Below, in pieces: positions 1 through 5,452 of a stretch of 10,598 bases of DNA. The notes under the pieces are model-generated. The model was not told where the DNA came from, ran no database searches, and saw only the letters and a program-made list of their open reading frames with translations. Origin of the DNA: DASXTS01 sp036505275 (GTDB lineage: Bacteria > Actinomycetota > Actinomycetes > Mycobacteriales > Pseudonocardiaceae); assembly GCA_036505275.1 (NCBI GenBank), contig DASXTS010000035.1:1-10598 (forward strand). The letters are read 5' to 3'. The translations under genes and the position numbers were made by a program. Each line of letters opens with the position of its first letter. The stretch's first letter is position 1.

Positions 1-251
1 GGGCGCACCGCCTGCCACCGGGTGGTCAGCCCGCCCTCGGCCAGGATCAGCACGATCGCGGCCAGCCCGAGAGCCTGGGTGAGCTCGGTGTTGTCGAAGT
101 GGATGCCCAGCCCGGACTCGCCAATCAGCAGCCCGATGGCCAGGTAGAGCAGCAGCGACGGCAGGCCCAGCCGGACCGACACCCGCACGGCCAGAACGGA
201 GATCAGCAGCACCGCTGCGCCGGCGCCGAGCGCGACGCCGAGGTTCGTCAC
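1..251 (-). CDS. Cation/proton antiporter, N-terminal part (3' end outside window)
   Basis: The first 83 codons of an integral membrane protein; the rest lies beyond the window edge. The visible part has a hydrophobic helix at about residues 4-22, then VRLGLPSLLLYLAIGLLIGE (about 26-45), the short loop GLGIHFDN, and a further helix ending in LILAEGGLTTRW (about 67-78). This pattern is typical of the N-terminus of the NhaP2/CvrA-like potassium or sodium/proton antiporters of the CPA superfamily, which exchange monovalent cations for protons across the cytoplasmic membrane. The GTG start at 251 is chosen because GGGAGG lies 4 bases upstream and the family homology begins there. The start overlaps the stop of a possible 17-codon ORF, so translation may be coupled. 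The family call is recognition by eye. The ion specificity and the presence of C-terminal TrkA_C domains cannot be judged from this fragment. Confidence 0.8.
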   Translation of the reverse strand, partial: MTNLGVALGAGAAVLLISVLAVRVSVRLGLPSLLLYLAIGLLIGESGLGIHFDNTELTQALGLAAIVLILAEGGLTTRWQAVR

Positions 252-301
252 GCCGCCTCCCGACCGGCGGCCACGGGGAACGTCCCGCTCGTGTCGTTCA
301 T
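248..301 (-). CDS. Possible 17-codon leader ORF upstream of the antiporter
   Basis: An ATG at 301 follows GGAGGG with 4 bases between, an excellent Shine-Dalgarno. It opens a frame of 17 codons (MNDTSGTFPVAAGREAA) whose TGA overlaps the antiporter GTG start in the sequence GCGTGAC. This is the arrangement of a translationally coupled leader peptide or of a very short upstream gene. The peptide has no recognisable domain and no run of one amino acid that would suggest attenuation. It could also be the remnant 5' end of a deleted gene or a chance ORF. The case rests only on the ribosome-binding site and the stop/start overlap. Confidence 0.3.
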   Translation of the reverse strand: MNDTSGTFPVAAGREAA

Positions 302-361
302 GACCCTCCGCTGGCGTGGCTGAAGGCAGCTCACCGTAGTCGATTTCGGCCGGTCGGCGGC

Positions 362-655
362 TCAGCCGCCGCCGGACAGCAGCAGCCTTAGCTCGTCCGC
401 GGCGCCGGCCGGCGCGTCCCGCAGCTCGACCACCTTGTCCCGCGCCCGTTCGCCGGCCACGATCGCCAGCTGCCGGGCCCGCACCCCGAACGCCGCCGCG
501 AGCGCCGCCAGCACCGCGGCGTTCGCCTTGCCGTCCACCGCCGGCGCGGTCACCGCCACCACCAGCGCCGCGCCACCGGAGCCGTCCCAGCGGCCGCCCA
601 CCACGGTCCGGCGCGCCCCCGGCCGGACCCTGACCGCGAACCGCAGGCCGTCCAC
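362..655 (-). CDS. DUF167 (YggU-family) protein
   Basis: A 97-residue protein of the DUF167/YggU family, small conserved cytoplasmic proteins without an agreed function. The family signature is clear: RVRPGARRTVVGG near residues 9-21, VTAPAVDGKANAAVLAALA at about 35-53, then AFGV and AGERARDKVVEL (about 67-78). The length is normal. The start is a GTG at 655, one base after the stop of the upstream PIN toxin. The only purine-rich site, AGGAG about 12 bases upstream, lies inside the last toxin codons. The gene therefore appears to be read as the third gene of the toxin-antitoxin transcript, perhaps also from ileS read-through. In relatives this gene often sits close to ileS (from memory), so I infer that the toxin-antitoxin modules were inserted between the two. 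Confidence 0.9.
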   Translation of the reverse strand: MDGLRFAVRVRPGARRTVVGGRWDGSGGAALVVAVTAPAVDGKANAAVLAALAAAFGVRARQLAIVAGERARDKVVELRDAPAGAADELRLLLSGGG

Positions 656-656
656 G

Positions 657-1091
657 TCAGTCTTGATCTCCTGCTGAGGGGCTGATGACCCGCACGTCCG
701 GCAGCACGACGATGGCCGCGGCCAGCTTGGCGTCGGTGGTCAGCAGCGGGGCATCCAGCGCCTCTGCGAGACTGACGTAAAAGCTGTCGGCCACGGTGAT
801 CTGGTGGCGAAGCGACCAGACGCGGTCGAAGTGCGGCCGAAGCGGGTGTAGCTCGATGAGGAGCGAACCAGCATCCAAAAGCGCCTGCTCCAGCCGATCC
901 GTTGGCACCAGCCGGCCACGTTCCAGCCGCCGCGCTGCCGACAGCAGCTCCTCGTCGACCAGTTCCGGAGCATGCAGTCGAACCCCTGGACCTCGCAGGA
1001 CGGCCTCGATGGCAGCTGCTTGGCGCTCACCCAACACGTAGTCCAACAGCGCCGACGCGTCGATCACCACCGGCGTCGTCAGCTGGCTCAT
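657..1091 (-). CDS. vapC: VapC/FitB-type PIN-domain toxin
   Basis: A 144-residue PIN-domain protein, the expected size for a type II toxin of the VapC/FitB class. These are magnesium-dependent endoribonucleases that cut tRNA, rRNA or mRNA when not bound by their antitoxin. The acidic active-site residues are visible: D11 in VVIDASALLDY, E48 (or E47) in ELVDEELLSAARRLERG, D102 in TVADSFYVSLAEALDAPLLT, and D120 in TTDAKLA. The context APELVDEELLSA...TVADSFYVSLAE is typical of actinobacterial VapC toxins. The ATG at 1091 overlaps the antitoxin stop by 4 bases (ATGA), the usual coupled arrangement, and the stop lies 1 base before the DUF167 start. All catalytic residues are present, so it is probably active. 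The RNA target cannot be predicted. Confidence 0.93.
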   Translation of the reverse strand: MSQLTTPVVIDASALLDYVLGERQAAAIEAVLRGPGVRLHAPELVDEELLSAARRLERGRLVPTDRLEQALLDAGSLLIELHPLRPHFDRVWSLRHQITVADSFYVSLAEALDAPLLTTDAKLAAAIVVLPDVRVISPSAGDQD

Positions 1092-1318
1092 CCGGCCTCA
1101 CGCATCTCGCGAATGATCTCGGCGGGCGTCTTGGCAAGGCGGACCGGCGTACGGGAACGCACCCGCTGCAGAATCTCCTCCTGAGTCGGCCGAGTGGCGA
1201 TCTTCGCCAGCTCGGTGCGGAGGAACTCCGACAGCGACTGGCCCGCCTCGGCAGCTCGGGCCTTCAGCACCCGGTGCACTTCTTCGGGGACGTCGCGGAT
1301 CTGGACCAGCACACCCAT
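1088..1318 (-). CDS. vapB: FitA-like ribbon-helix-helix antitoxin
   Basis: A 76-residue antitoxin partner of the PIN toxin that follows it. The N-terminal ribbon-helix-helix DNA-binding fold occupies about residues 3-42: beta strand VLVQIRDVP, helix EEVHRVLKARAAEAG, helix SLSEFLRTELAKIA. This is the FitA-like pattern, distinct from the second antitoxin of the window. The C-terminal third (about 46-76, with TPAEIIREMREAG) would wrap around the toxin and block its active site. The ATG at 1318 is preferred. An in-frame GTG two codons downstream (VLVQ) is also possible and matches the start of the antitoxin remnant at 1609. A conserved CATACT -10-like element lies just before the start, so the message may be leaderless. 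Such antitoxins normally repress their own operon, and a palindrome overlaps the promoter. Confidence 0.9.
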   Translation of the reverse strand: MGVLVQIRDVPEEVHRVLKARAAEAGQSLSEFLRTELAKIATRPTQEEILQRVRSRTPVRLAKTPAEIIREMREAG

Positions 1319-1324
1319 ACGTTA

Positions 1325-1353
1325 AGTATGAATACATACGTTGCGCATGAAAA
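1325..1353 (-). promoter_or_regulatory. Candidate promoter of the FitA-like/PIN operon
   Basis: Read on the minus strand, TTTTCA (1348-1353; 4 of 6 matches to TTGACA) and CATACT (1325-1330) are separated by 17 bases. The -10 element ends 6 bases before the antitoxin ATG, so transcription would begin at or next to the start codon and give a leaderless or nearly leaderless mRNA, which is common in actinobacteria. The same CATACT is conserved upstream of the antitoxin remnant near 1618-1623. It is a prediction by eye only. Confidence 0.45.
1326..1339. promoter_or_regulatory. Palindromic operator candidate GTATG-AATA-CATAC
   Basis: A perfect 5-bp inverted repeat with a 4-base centre that overlaps the proposed -10 element of the antitoxin promoter. 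A second overlapping inverted repeat, ATAC-GTTAA-GTAT, lies at 1317-1329 and reaches the start codon. AT-rich repeats of this kind over the promoter are what ribbon-helix-helix antitoxins bind to autoregulate. The same half-site GTATGA recurs at 1619 and 1631 upstream of vapB. Binding is inferred. Confidence 0.45.
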
Positions 1354-1389
1354 GGGTTCGTCAGCGCGGCATGGTGGCCAGCATCCTGC

Positions 1390-1544
1390 CGGTGGGCGGG
1401 TCGAGATCGTCAAAGTGTGATCAGACGGACGCCATGGCCTTGGTGAGGCCGACCCGGACGGTGGCGCCGTCGCCGGTCACCCCGGCGTGCACGGGGTCCG
1501 GCACGGGGCCGTACACCACGCACGACGTGAGCACCTCGCCGGCC
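1390..1544. repeat. Direct repeat, outer copy: vapC tail plus ileS tail
   Basis: This 155-bp block matches 2275-2429 with 7 mismatches by direct alignment (offset 885). The first 71 positions are identical. Positions 1390-1420 reproduce the last codons of vapC (GGRVEIVKV and stop) on the plus strand, but without a vapC body in front. Positions 1421-1544 reproduce the last about 40 codons of ileS on the minus strand, including the stop. The similarity ends abruptly at 1544/1545, where the minus strand switches to antitoxin coding sequence. Confidence 0.93.
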
Positions 1545-1609
1545 TCGGCGGCACGCACCGTGAGAACGCCATGTACATCATCCGGCACATCACGGATCTG
1601 AACGAGCAC
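1421..1609 (-). pseudogene. Chimeric ORF: FitA-like antitoxin N-terminus fused to a duplicated IleS C-terminus
   Basis: A 62-codon open frame starting at the GTG at 1609. Residues 1-25 (LVQIRDVPDDVHGVLTVRAA onward) resemble the strand and first helix of the FitA-like antitoxin encoded at 1318 (LVQIRDVPEEVHRVLKARAA). From about residue 25 the sequence becomes the IleS C-terminus: EVLTSCVVYGPVPDPVHAG, then VTGDGATVRVGLTKAMASV and the IleS stop. The fusion is in frame and has no internal stop. The junction lies in GCCGGCGAG, present in real ileS, and the antitoxin has a similar GAGGCGGGC, so short homology may have guided the join. The second ribbon-helix-helix helix and the toxin-binding tail are missing, so it is probably not a working antitoxin. 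It differs from the neighbouring FitA gene at many codons, so it comes from a separate, older antitoxin gene rather than a fresh copy. Whether it is translated is unknown. Confidence 0.8.
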
Positions 1610-1617
1610 ACCCTTGC

Positions 1618-1636
1618 AGTATGATCCAGGGTATGA
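1618..1636. promoter_or_regulatory. Overlapping divergent -10 elements and GTATGA repeats upstream of vapB
   Basis: On the plus strand TATGAT (1620-1625; 5 of 6 matches to TATAAT) lies 7 bases before the vapB ATG at 1633. On the minus strand CATACT (1618-1623), the element also found before the FitA-like gene, lies 8 bases before the GTG of the chimeric ORF. The two overlap by four bases, so polymerase could load in one direction or the other but hardly both. GTATGA is repeated at 1619-1624 and 1631-1636, a 12-base spacing that suits a ribbon-helix-helix operator. No good -35 box is seen for either direction. Confidence 0.4.
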
Positions 1637-1902
1637 GCATGCGGCGAATCACCATTACCATGCCGCCCGAGGTGCTGGCCGTCGCCGAGGCCGAGGCACG
1701 GCGGCGCGGGATGAGTGTGTCGGCGTGGCTGTCGGAGGCGGCAGAGCACATGGCTCGGCTCGCCGCGGGAAGCGCGGCCGCGGTGCAGGTATTCGCCGAG
1801 ATTGGGCCTCCGGACGAGGCGGAACTGGCCGAGGCACACAAGATCCTGGAACGAGCCAGCAGACGGACGGCCTCGGGTGACGACAGCTCGACGGCGGCAT
1901 AG
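1633..1902 (+). CDS. vapB: VapB-like ribbon-helix-helix antitoxin
   Basis: An 89-residue antitoxin for the VapC toxin that starts 10 bases after it. The N-terminus is a CopG/ParD-like ribbon-helix-helix fold: beta strand RRITITMP (about 4-11), helix PEVLAVAEAEARRRG, turn MSVS, helix AWLSEAAEHMARL (to about 43). The C-terminal half, with DEAELAEAHKILERAS, is likely the toxin-wrapping segment and ends in a polar tail. Three in-frame ATGs (1621, 1633, 1639) are possible. I chose 1633 because TATGAT lies at the right distance for a leaderless or short-leader transcript, and because MSMRRITIT matches the usual beginning of such proteins. The 1621 start would overlap the proposed -10 element. As with other antitoxins, the protein should dimerise, bind its own promoter and neutralise the toxin. 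It belongs to a different subfamily from the antitoxin at 1318. Confidence 0.87.
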   Translation: MSMRRITITMPPEVLAVAEAEARRRGMSVSAWLSEAAEHMARLAAGSAAAVQVFAEIGPPDEAELAEAHKILERASRRTASGDDSSTAA

Positions 1903-1912
1903 CAGGCGGACG

Positions 1913-2305
1913 GTGACCGGCACCCTGGTCTACGACGCCGGGGCATTGGTGGCCGCCGACCGGCAGAACCGACGGATCTGGACGCTGCACTACGCGTCTC
2001 TCGAGGCGGGATCGCTACCGGTCGTGCCGACTCCGGCCCTCGTGCAGGTGTTCCGCGACGGTGCGCGGCAGGTCAACTTGGCGCGCCTGCTCAAGGGATG
2101 CCGCGAGCTGCCGCTCGACGGCGCGTTGGCTCGCCGGGCGGGCCGGCTGTGCGGCGTGGCCAGCACGGCCGACGTGACCGATGCGGTCGTGGCCGTGGTG
2201 GCCGTCGACTTCGCCGCCGCACTGGTCACCTCGGATCCGGGAGATCTGGCGCATCTCCTTGGCCACCTGCGCAGCGGTGGGCGGGTCGAGATCGTCAAAG
2301 TGTGA
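1913..2305 (+). CDS. vapC: VapC-type PIN-domain toxin, convergent with ileS
   Basis: A 130-residue PIN-domain protein, normal length for VapC ribonuclease toxins. It shows LVYDAGALVAADR (D8), then PTPALVQVFRDGARQVNLARLLKG (about 39-62), then ASTADVTDAVVAVVAV (D87, D90) and VTSDPGDLAHLL (D108, D111). The second catalytic position, often E in PIN toxins, reads Q45 in LVQVFRDG. I recall Q or E in this actinobacterial subfamily, so this need not mean inactivity. GTG at 1913 is the start because the hydrophobic first strand TLVYDAG begins 4 residues later and AGGCGG lies just upstream. Longer in-frame extensions would run through vapB. The last codons (GGRVEIVKV) lie inside the duplicated block. 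The stop TGA touches the ileS stop, giving TGATCA, so the two genes converge with no space for a terminator. Confidence 0.9.
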   Translation: MTGTLVYDAGALVAADRQNRRIWTLHYASLEAGSLPVVPTPALVQVFRDGARQVNLARLLKGCRELPLDGALARRAGRLCGVASTADVTDAVVAVVAVDFAAALVTSDPGDLAHLLGHLRSGGRVEIVKV

Positions 2306-2429
2306 TCAGACGGACGCCATGGCCTTGGTGAGGCCGACCCGGACGCCGGCGCCGTCGCCGGTCACCCCGGTGTGCACGGGGTCCGGCACGGGGCCGTACA
2401 CCACGGACGAGGCAAGCACCTCGCCGGCC
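2275..2429. repeat. Direct repeat, inner copy: true 3' ends of vapC and ileS
   Basis: Partner of the block at 1390-1544. Here both genes are complete: 2275-2305 is the end of vapC and 2306-2429 the end of ileS. The mismatches against the outer copy all lie in the ileS part (outer/inner 1461/2346, 1462/2347, 1486/2371, 1521/2406, 1526/2411, 1528/2413, 1529/2414). Recombination between the copies would remove exactly 885 bp containing vapBC and leave a full-length ileS with a slightly altered C-terminus. Confidence 0.93.
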
Positions 2430-5400
2430 ACGAAGTCCTGGTGAGTCCGCACGGCGTCCAGGGTGGCCCGGTCGGCGTCCAGGGTGAGCTCGATCCGGTC
2501 CGAGACGTGCAGGGAGGCCGCGCGGCGGGCCTGCTGCACCAGCCGCACCACGTCGCGGGCGACGCCCTCGGCGGCCAGCTCGGGGGTCACCGAGGTGTCC
2601 AGCACGACCAGCCCGGTGCCGCCTGGCAGCGCGGCGGCGGCGCCGGGGTCGCCGGACACCAGGCGCTCCTCGTACTCACCTGGCAGCAGCTGTACCCCGG
2701 CCGCCAGCACCGTGCCATCCGGGCCGTGCGACCACTCGCCGGCCTTCACCGCGCGGATCGCCTGCTGCACCGCGGCGCCCAGCCGGGGGCCGGCCGCCCG
2801 AGCGTTCACGGTCAGCTCGAAGTGGCCGTGCGCGGGCACGTCGGAGTTGAGCTGGACGTCCTTGACGTTGACCTCGTCGGCGATGATCTCGGCGAATGGC
2901 GCCAGCCCCGCGGCGTCCGGCACGGCCACCGTGAGCGTGGCCAGCGGCAGCCGCACCCGCAGCCGGTTGGCCTTGCGCAGGGAGAGCGCCGCCGAGCAGA
3001 CGGCGCGCACCTCATCCATGGCGTGCACCAGCTCGTCGTCTCGGGGCAGGTCGGCCGGCCGCGGCCAGTCGGTCAGGTGCACCGACCGGCCGCCGGTCAG
3101 GCCGCGCCACACCGCCTCGGTGGTCAGCGGCAGCAGCGGCGCGGCCACCCGGCACAGCACCTCGAGCACCGTGTGCAGGGTGTCCACCGCGTCCTGCTCG
3201 CCGGCCCAGAACCGGTCCCGCGAGCGCCGCACGTACCAGTTGGTGAGCACGTCGAGGAACTCGCGCACGGACGCCCCCGCGCCGGAGAGGTCGTAGCCGT
3301 CCATCTTGACGGTCACCTCTGCGACCAGGTCGTGGGTCTTGGCCAGCACGTACCGGTCCAGGGTGTGGCCGGAGTCGGTCCGCCAGCTGCCCTCGACGCC
3401 CGCCGCGTTGGCGTAGAGCGTCAGGAAATACCACGAGTTCCACAACGGCAGGACCGCGGTGCGCACCGCGTCGCGGATGCCGGCCTCGGTGACCATCAGG
3501 TCGCCGCCGCGCAGCAGCGCCGAGCCGAGCAGGAACCAGCGCATGGCGTCCGCGCCGTCCCGGTCGAACACGTCCTTGACCTCGGGGTAGTTGCCCTTGG
3601 ACTTGGACATCTTCTGGCCGTCGTCGCCGAGGATGATCCCGTGCGAGACGCAGGTCCGGAACGCCGGCCGGTCGAACAGTGCGGTGGCCAGCACGTGCAT
3701 GGTGTAGAACCAGCCGCGGGTCTGCCCGATGTACTCGACGATGAAGTCGCCCGGGTAGTGGTGCTCGAACCACTCGGCGTTAGCGAACGGATAGTGCACC
3801 TGGGCGAACGGCATCGAGCCCGACTCGAACCAGCAGTCCAGCACCTCCGGCACCCGGCGCATGGTGGCGCGCCCGGTCGGGTCGTCCGGGTTGGGCCTGG
3901 TGAGCTCGTCGACGTACGGCCGGTGCAGGTCCGCCGGCCGCACCCCGAAGTCGCGCGCCAGCTCATCCAGCGAGCCGTAGACGTCGGTGCGGGGATACGC
4001 GGGGTCGTCGGAGACCCAGACCGGGATCGGTGAGCCCCAGTACCGGTTGCGGGAGATCGACCAGTCGCGGGCGTTCTCCAGCCACTTGCCGAACTGGCCC
4101 TCGCCGACCCGCTCGGGCACCCAGGTGATCTGCTTGTTCAGCTCGACCATGCGGTCCTTGAACCGGGTCACGGCGACGAACCAGGAGTCCACCGCGCGCT
4201 GGATCAGCGGACTGTCGCAGCGCCAGCAGTGCGGGTACGGGTGGTCGTAGGTCTCGTACCGCAGCAGCGTGCCCGCGGCCCGCAGGTCGCGCACGATCTG
4301 CAGGTTCGCGTCGAACACGTGCATGCCGGCGTACGGCGGCACCTGGCTGTCGAAGTTGCCCTGGGCATCGACCGGGGTGACCGGCTCGATGCCGGCCGCG
4401 TCCGTGACGACCTTGTCCTCCTCGCCGTAGGCCGGCGCGATGTGCACGATGCCGGTGCCCTCCTCGGTGGACACGTAGTCGGCCGCGAGCACCTGGTGGG
4501 CATTGGGGCGGCCGGCGAAGAACGCGAACGGCGGCGTGTACCGGCGGCCGACCAGGTCGCTGCCCTTGTACCTGGCCACCACGTCGTCCGCGGCGTCCTC
4601 GCCGAGCTCACGGGCGTACGCCGCGAGCCTGGCCTCGGCCAGCAGGTACCGCTTGCCGCGGTGTTGATCTCCACTGGGCTCAACCGTCACGTAGTCGACA
4701 TCCGGGTGCACGGCCAGCGCGAGGTTGCTGGGCAGCGTCCACGGCGTGGTGGTCCAGATCAGCGCGTGCTCGCCGGTCTCCAGCTCGACCTCGACCGTGA
4801 CCGCGGGGTCGCGCCGGTCGCGGTAGACGTCGTCCATCCTGGTCTCGGTGGCCGACAGCGGCGTCTCGCACCGCCAGCAGTACCAGAGCACCCGGAAGCC
4901 CTGATAGATCAGCCCCTTGTCCCAGAGCGTCTTGAACGCCCACATGACGCTTTCCATGTAGTCGAGGTCAAGCGTCTTGTAGTCGTTGTCGAAGTCCACC
5001 CAGCGGGCCTGCCTGGTGACGTAGTCGCGCCACTCGCGGGTGTACCGCAGCACGGACGTCCGGCATACATCGTTGAACGTCGCGACGCCCATGTCCTCGA
5101 TCTCGGCCTTGTGCTTGATGCCGAGTTGCTTCTCCGTCTCGACCTCGGCCGGCAGCCCGTGGCAGTCCCAGCCGAACCGGCGCTCTACCCGCCGCCCGCG
5201 CATCGTCTGGTAGCGCGGCACGGCGTCCTTGACGTAGCCGGTGATCAGGTGCCCGTAGTGCGGCAGGCCGTTGGCGAACGGCGGGCCGTCGTAGAAGACG
5301 TACTCGTTCTGGCCCCGCTCGCCGGCCGGGCGGGCGTCGACCGAGGCCTGGAACGTTCCGTCGGCCTGCCAGTACGCCAGGACGGCCTCTTCCAGCTCGG

Positions 5401-5437
5401 GAAACGAGGGCTGGGACGGGACCTTGGGATAGGCCAT
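2306..5437 (-). CDS. ileS: Isoleucyl-tRNA synthetase
   Basis: A 1043-residue class I aminoacyl-tRNA synthetase that charges tRNA(Ile) with isoleucine in the cytoplasm and edits misactivated valine. The ATP-binding HIGH motif appears as HYGH at residues 60-63, after YDGPPFANGLP, and the KMSKS loop is KMSKSKG at 609-615. Cysteine pairs occur in CWRCETPL (about 184) and CWRCDSPL (about 402) in the inserted domains. The C-terminus lacks the zinc knuckle of E. coli-type IleS. The length and these features fit the longer, eukaryote-like (IleS2) class common in actinobacteria. The ATG at 5437 (MAYPKV) has AGGAG 10 bases upstream and sits behind a T-box leader that senses uncharged tRNA(Ile). The last about 40 codons are duplicated at 1421-1544, while this copy is intact to its stop. 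Function is essentially certain; class assignment is inference. Confidence 0.98.
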   Translation of the reverse strand: MAYPKVPSQPSFPELEEAVLAYWQADGTFQASVDARPAGERGQNEYVFYDGPPFANGLPHYGHLITGYVKDAVPRYQTMRGRRVERRFGWDCHGLPAEVETEKQLGIKHKAEIEDMGVATFNDVCRTSVLRYTREWRDYVTRQARWVDFDNDYKTLDLDYMESVMWAFKTLWDKGLIYQGFRVLWYCWRCETPLSATETRMDDVYRDRRDPAVTVEVELETGEHALIWTTTPWTLPSNLALAVHPDVDYVTVEPSGDQHRGKRYLLAEARLAAYARELGEDAADDVVARYKGSDLVGRRYTPPFAFFAGRPNAHQVLAADYVSTEEGTGIVHIAPAYGEEDKVVTDAAGIEPVTPVDAQGNFDSQVPPYAGMHVFDANLQIVRDLRAAGTLLRYETYDHPYPHCWRCDSPLIQRAVDSWFVAVTRFKDRMVELNKQITWVPERVGEGQFGKWLENARDWSISRNRYWGSPIPVWVSDDPAYPRTDVYGSLDELARDFGVRPADLHRPYVDELTRPNPDDPTGRATMRRVPEVLDCWFESGSMPFAQVHYPFANAEWFEHHYPGDFIVEYIGQTRGWFYTMHVLATALFDRPAFRTCVSHGIILGDDGQKMSKSKGNYPEVKDVFDRDGADAMRWFLLGSALLRGGDLMVTEAGIRDAVRTAVLPLWNSWYFLTLYANAAGVEGSWRTDSGHTLDRYVLAKTHDLVAEVTVKMDGYDLSGAGASVREFLDVLTNWYVRRSRDRFWAGEQDAVDTLHTVLEVLCRVAAPLLPLTTEAVWRGLTGGRSVHLTDWPRPADLPRDDELVHAMDEVRAVCSAALSLRKANRLRVRLPLATLTVAVPDAAGLAPFAEIIADEVNVKDVQLNSDVPAHGHFELTVNARAAGPRLGAAVQQAIRAVKAGEWSHGPDGTVLAAGVQLLPGEYEERLVSGDPGAAAALPGGTGLVVLDTSVTPELAAEGVARDVVRLVQQARRAASLHVSDRIELTLDADRATLDAVRTHQDFVAGEVLASSVVYGPVPDPVHTGVTGDGAGVRVGLTKAMASV

Positions 5438-5440
5438 CGC

Positions 5441-5452
5441 GGTGGTACTCCT
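5441..5452 (-). promoter_or_regulatory. ileS Shine-Dalgarno and sequestrator strand
   Basis: AGGAG (5448-5452) is followed by TACCACC and lies 10 bases before the ATG. The bases GTACCACC form a perfect 8-bp complement with the T-box, and two further pairs are possible toward the start codon after one mismatch. The ribosome site and antisequestrator are thus mutually exclusive structures. Confidence 0.7.

Noticed and set aside
1340..1389. Further vapC sequence upstream of the outer repeat.
   Set aside because: A weak resemblance (TGGCCA...CTGC) to the vapC 3' region exists but is too short and patchy, and it breaks the frame, so I do not extend the repeat.
1390..2429. A classical integrative element with attL/attR at ileS.
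   Set aside because: No integrase, recombinase or transposase lies between the repeats, and the repeats are 155 bp with mismatches rather than a short exact core. I keep only the weaker statement that the module could be excised by recombination.
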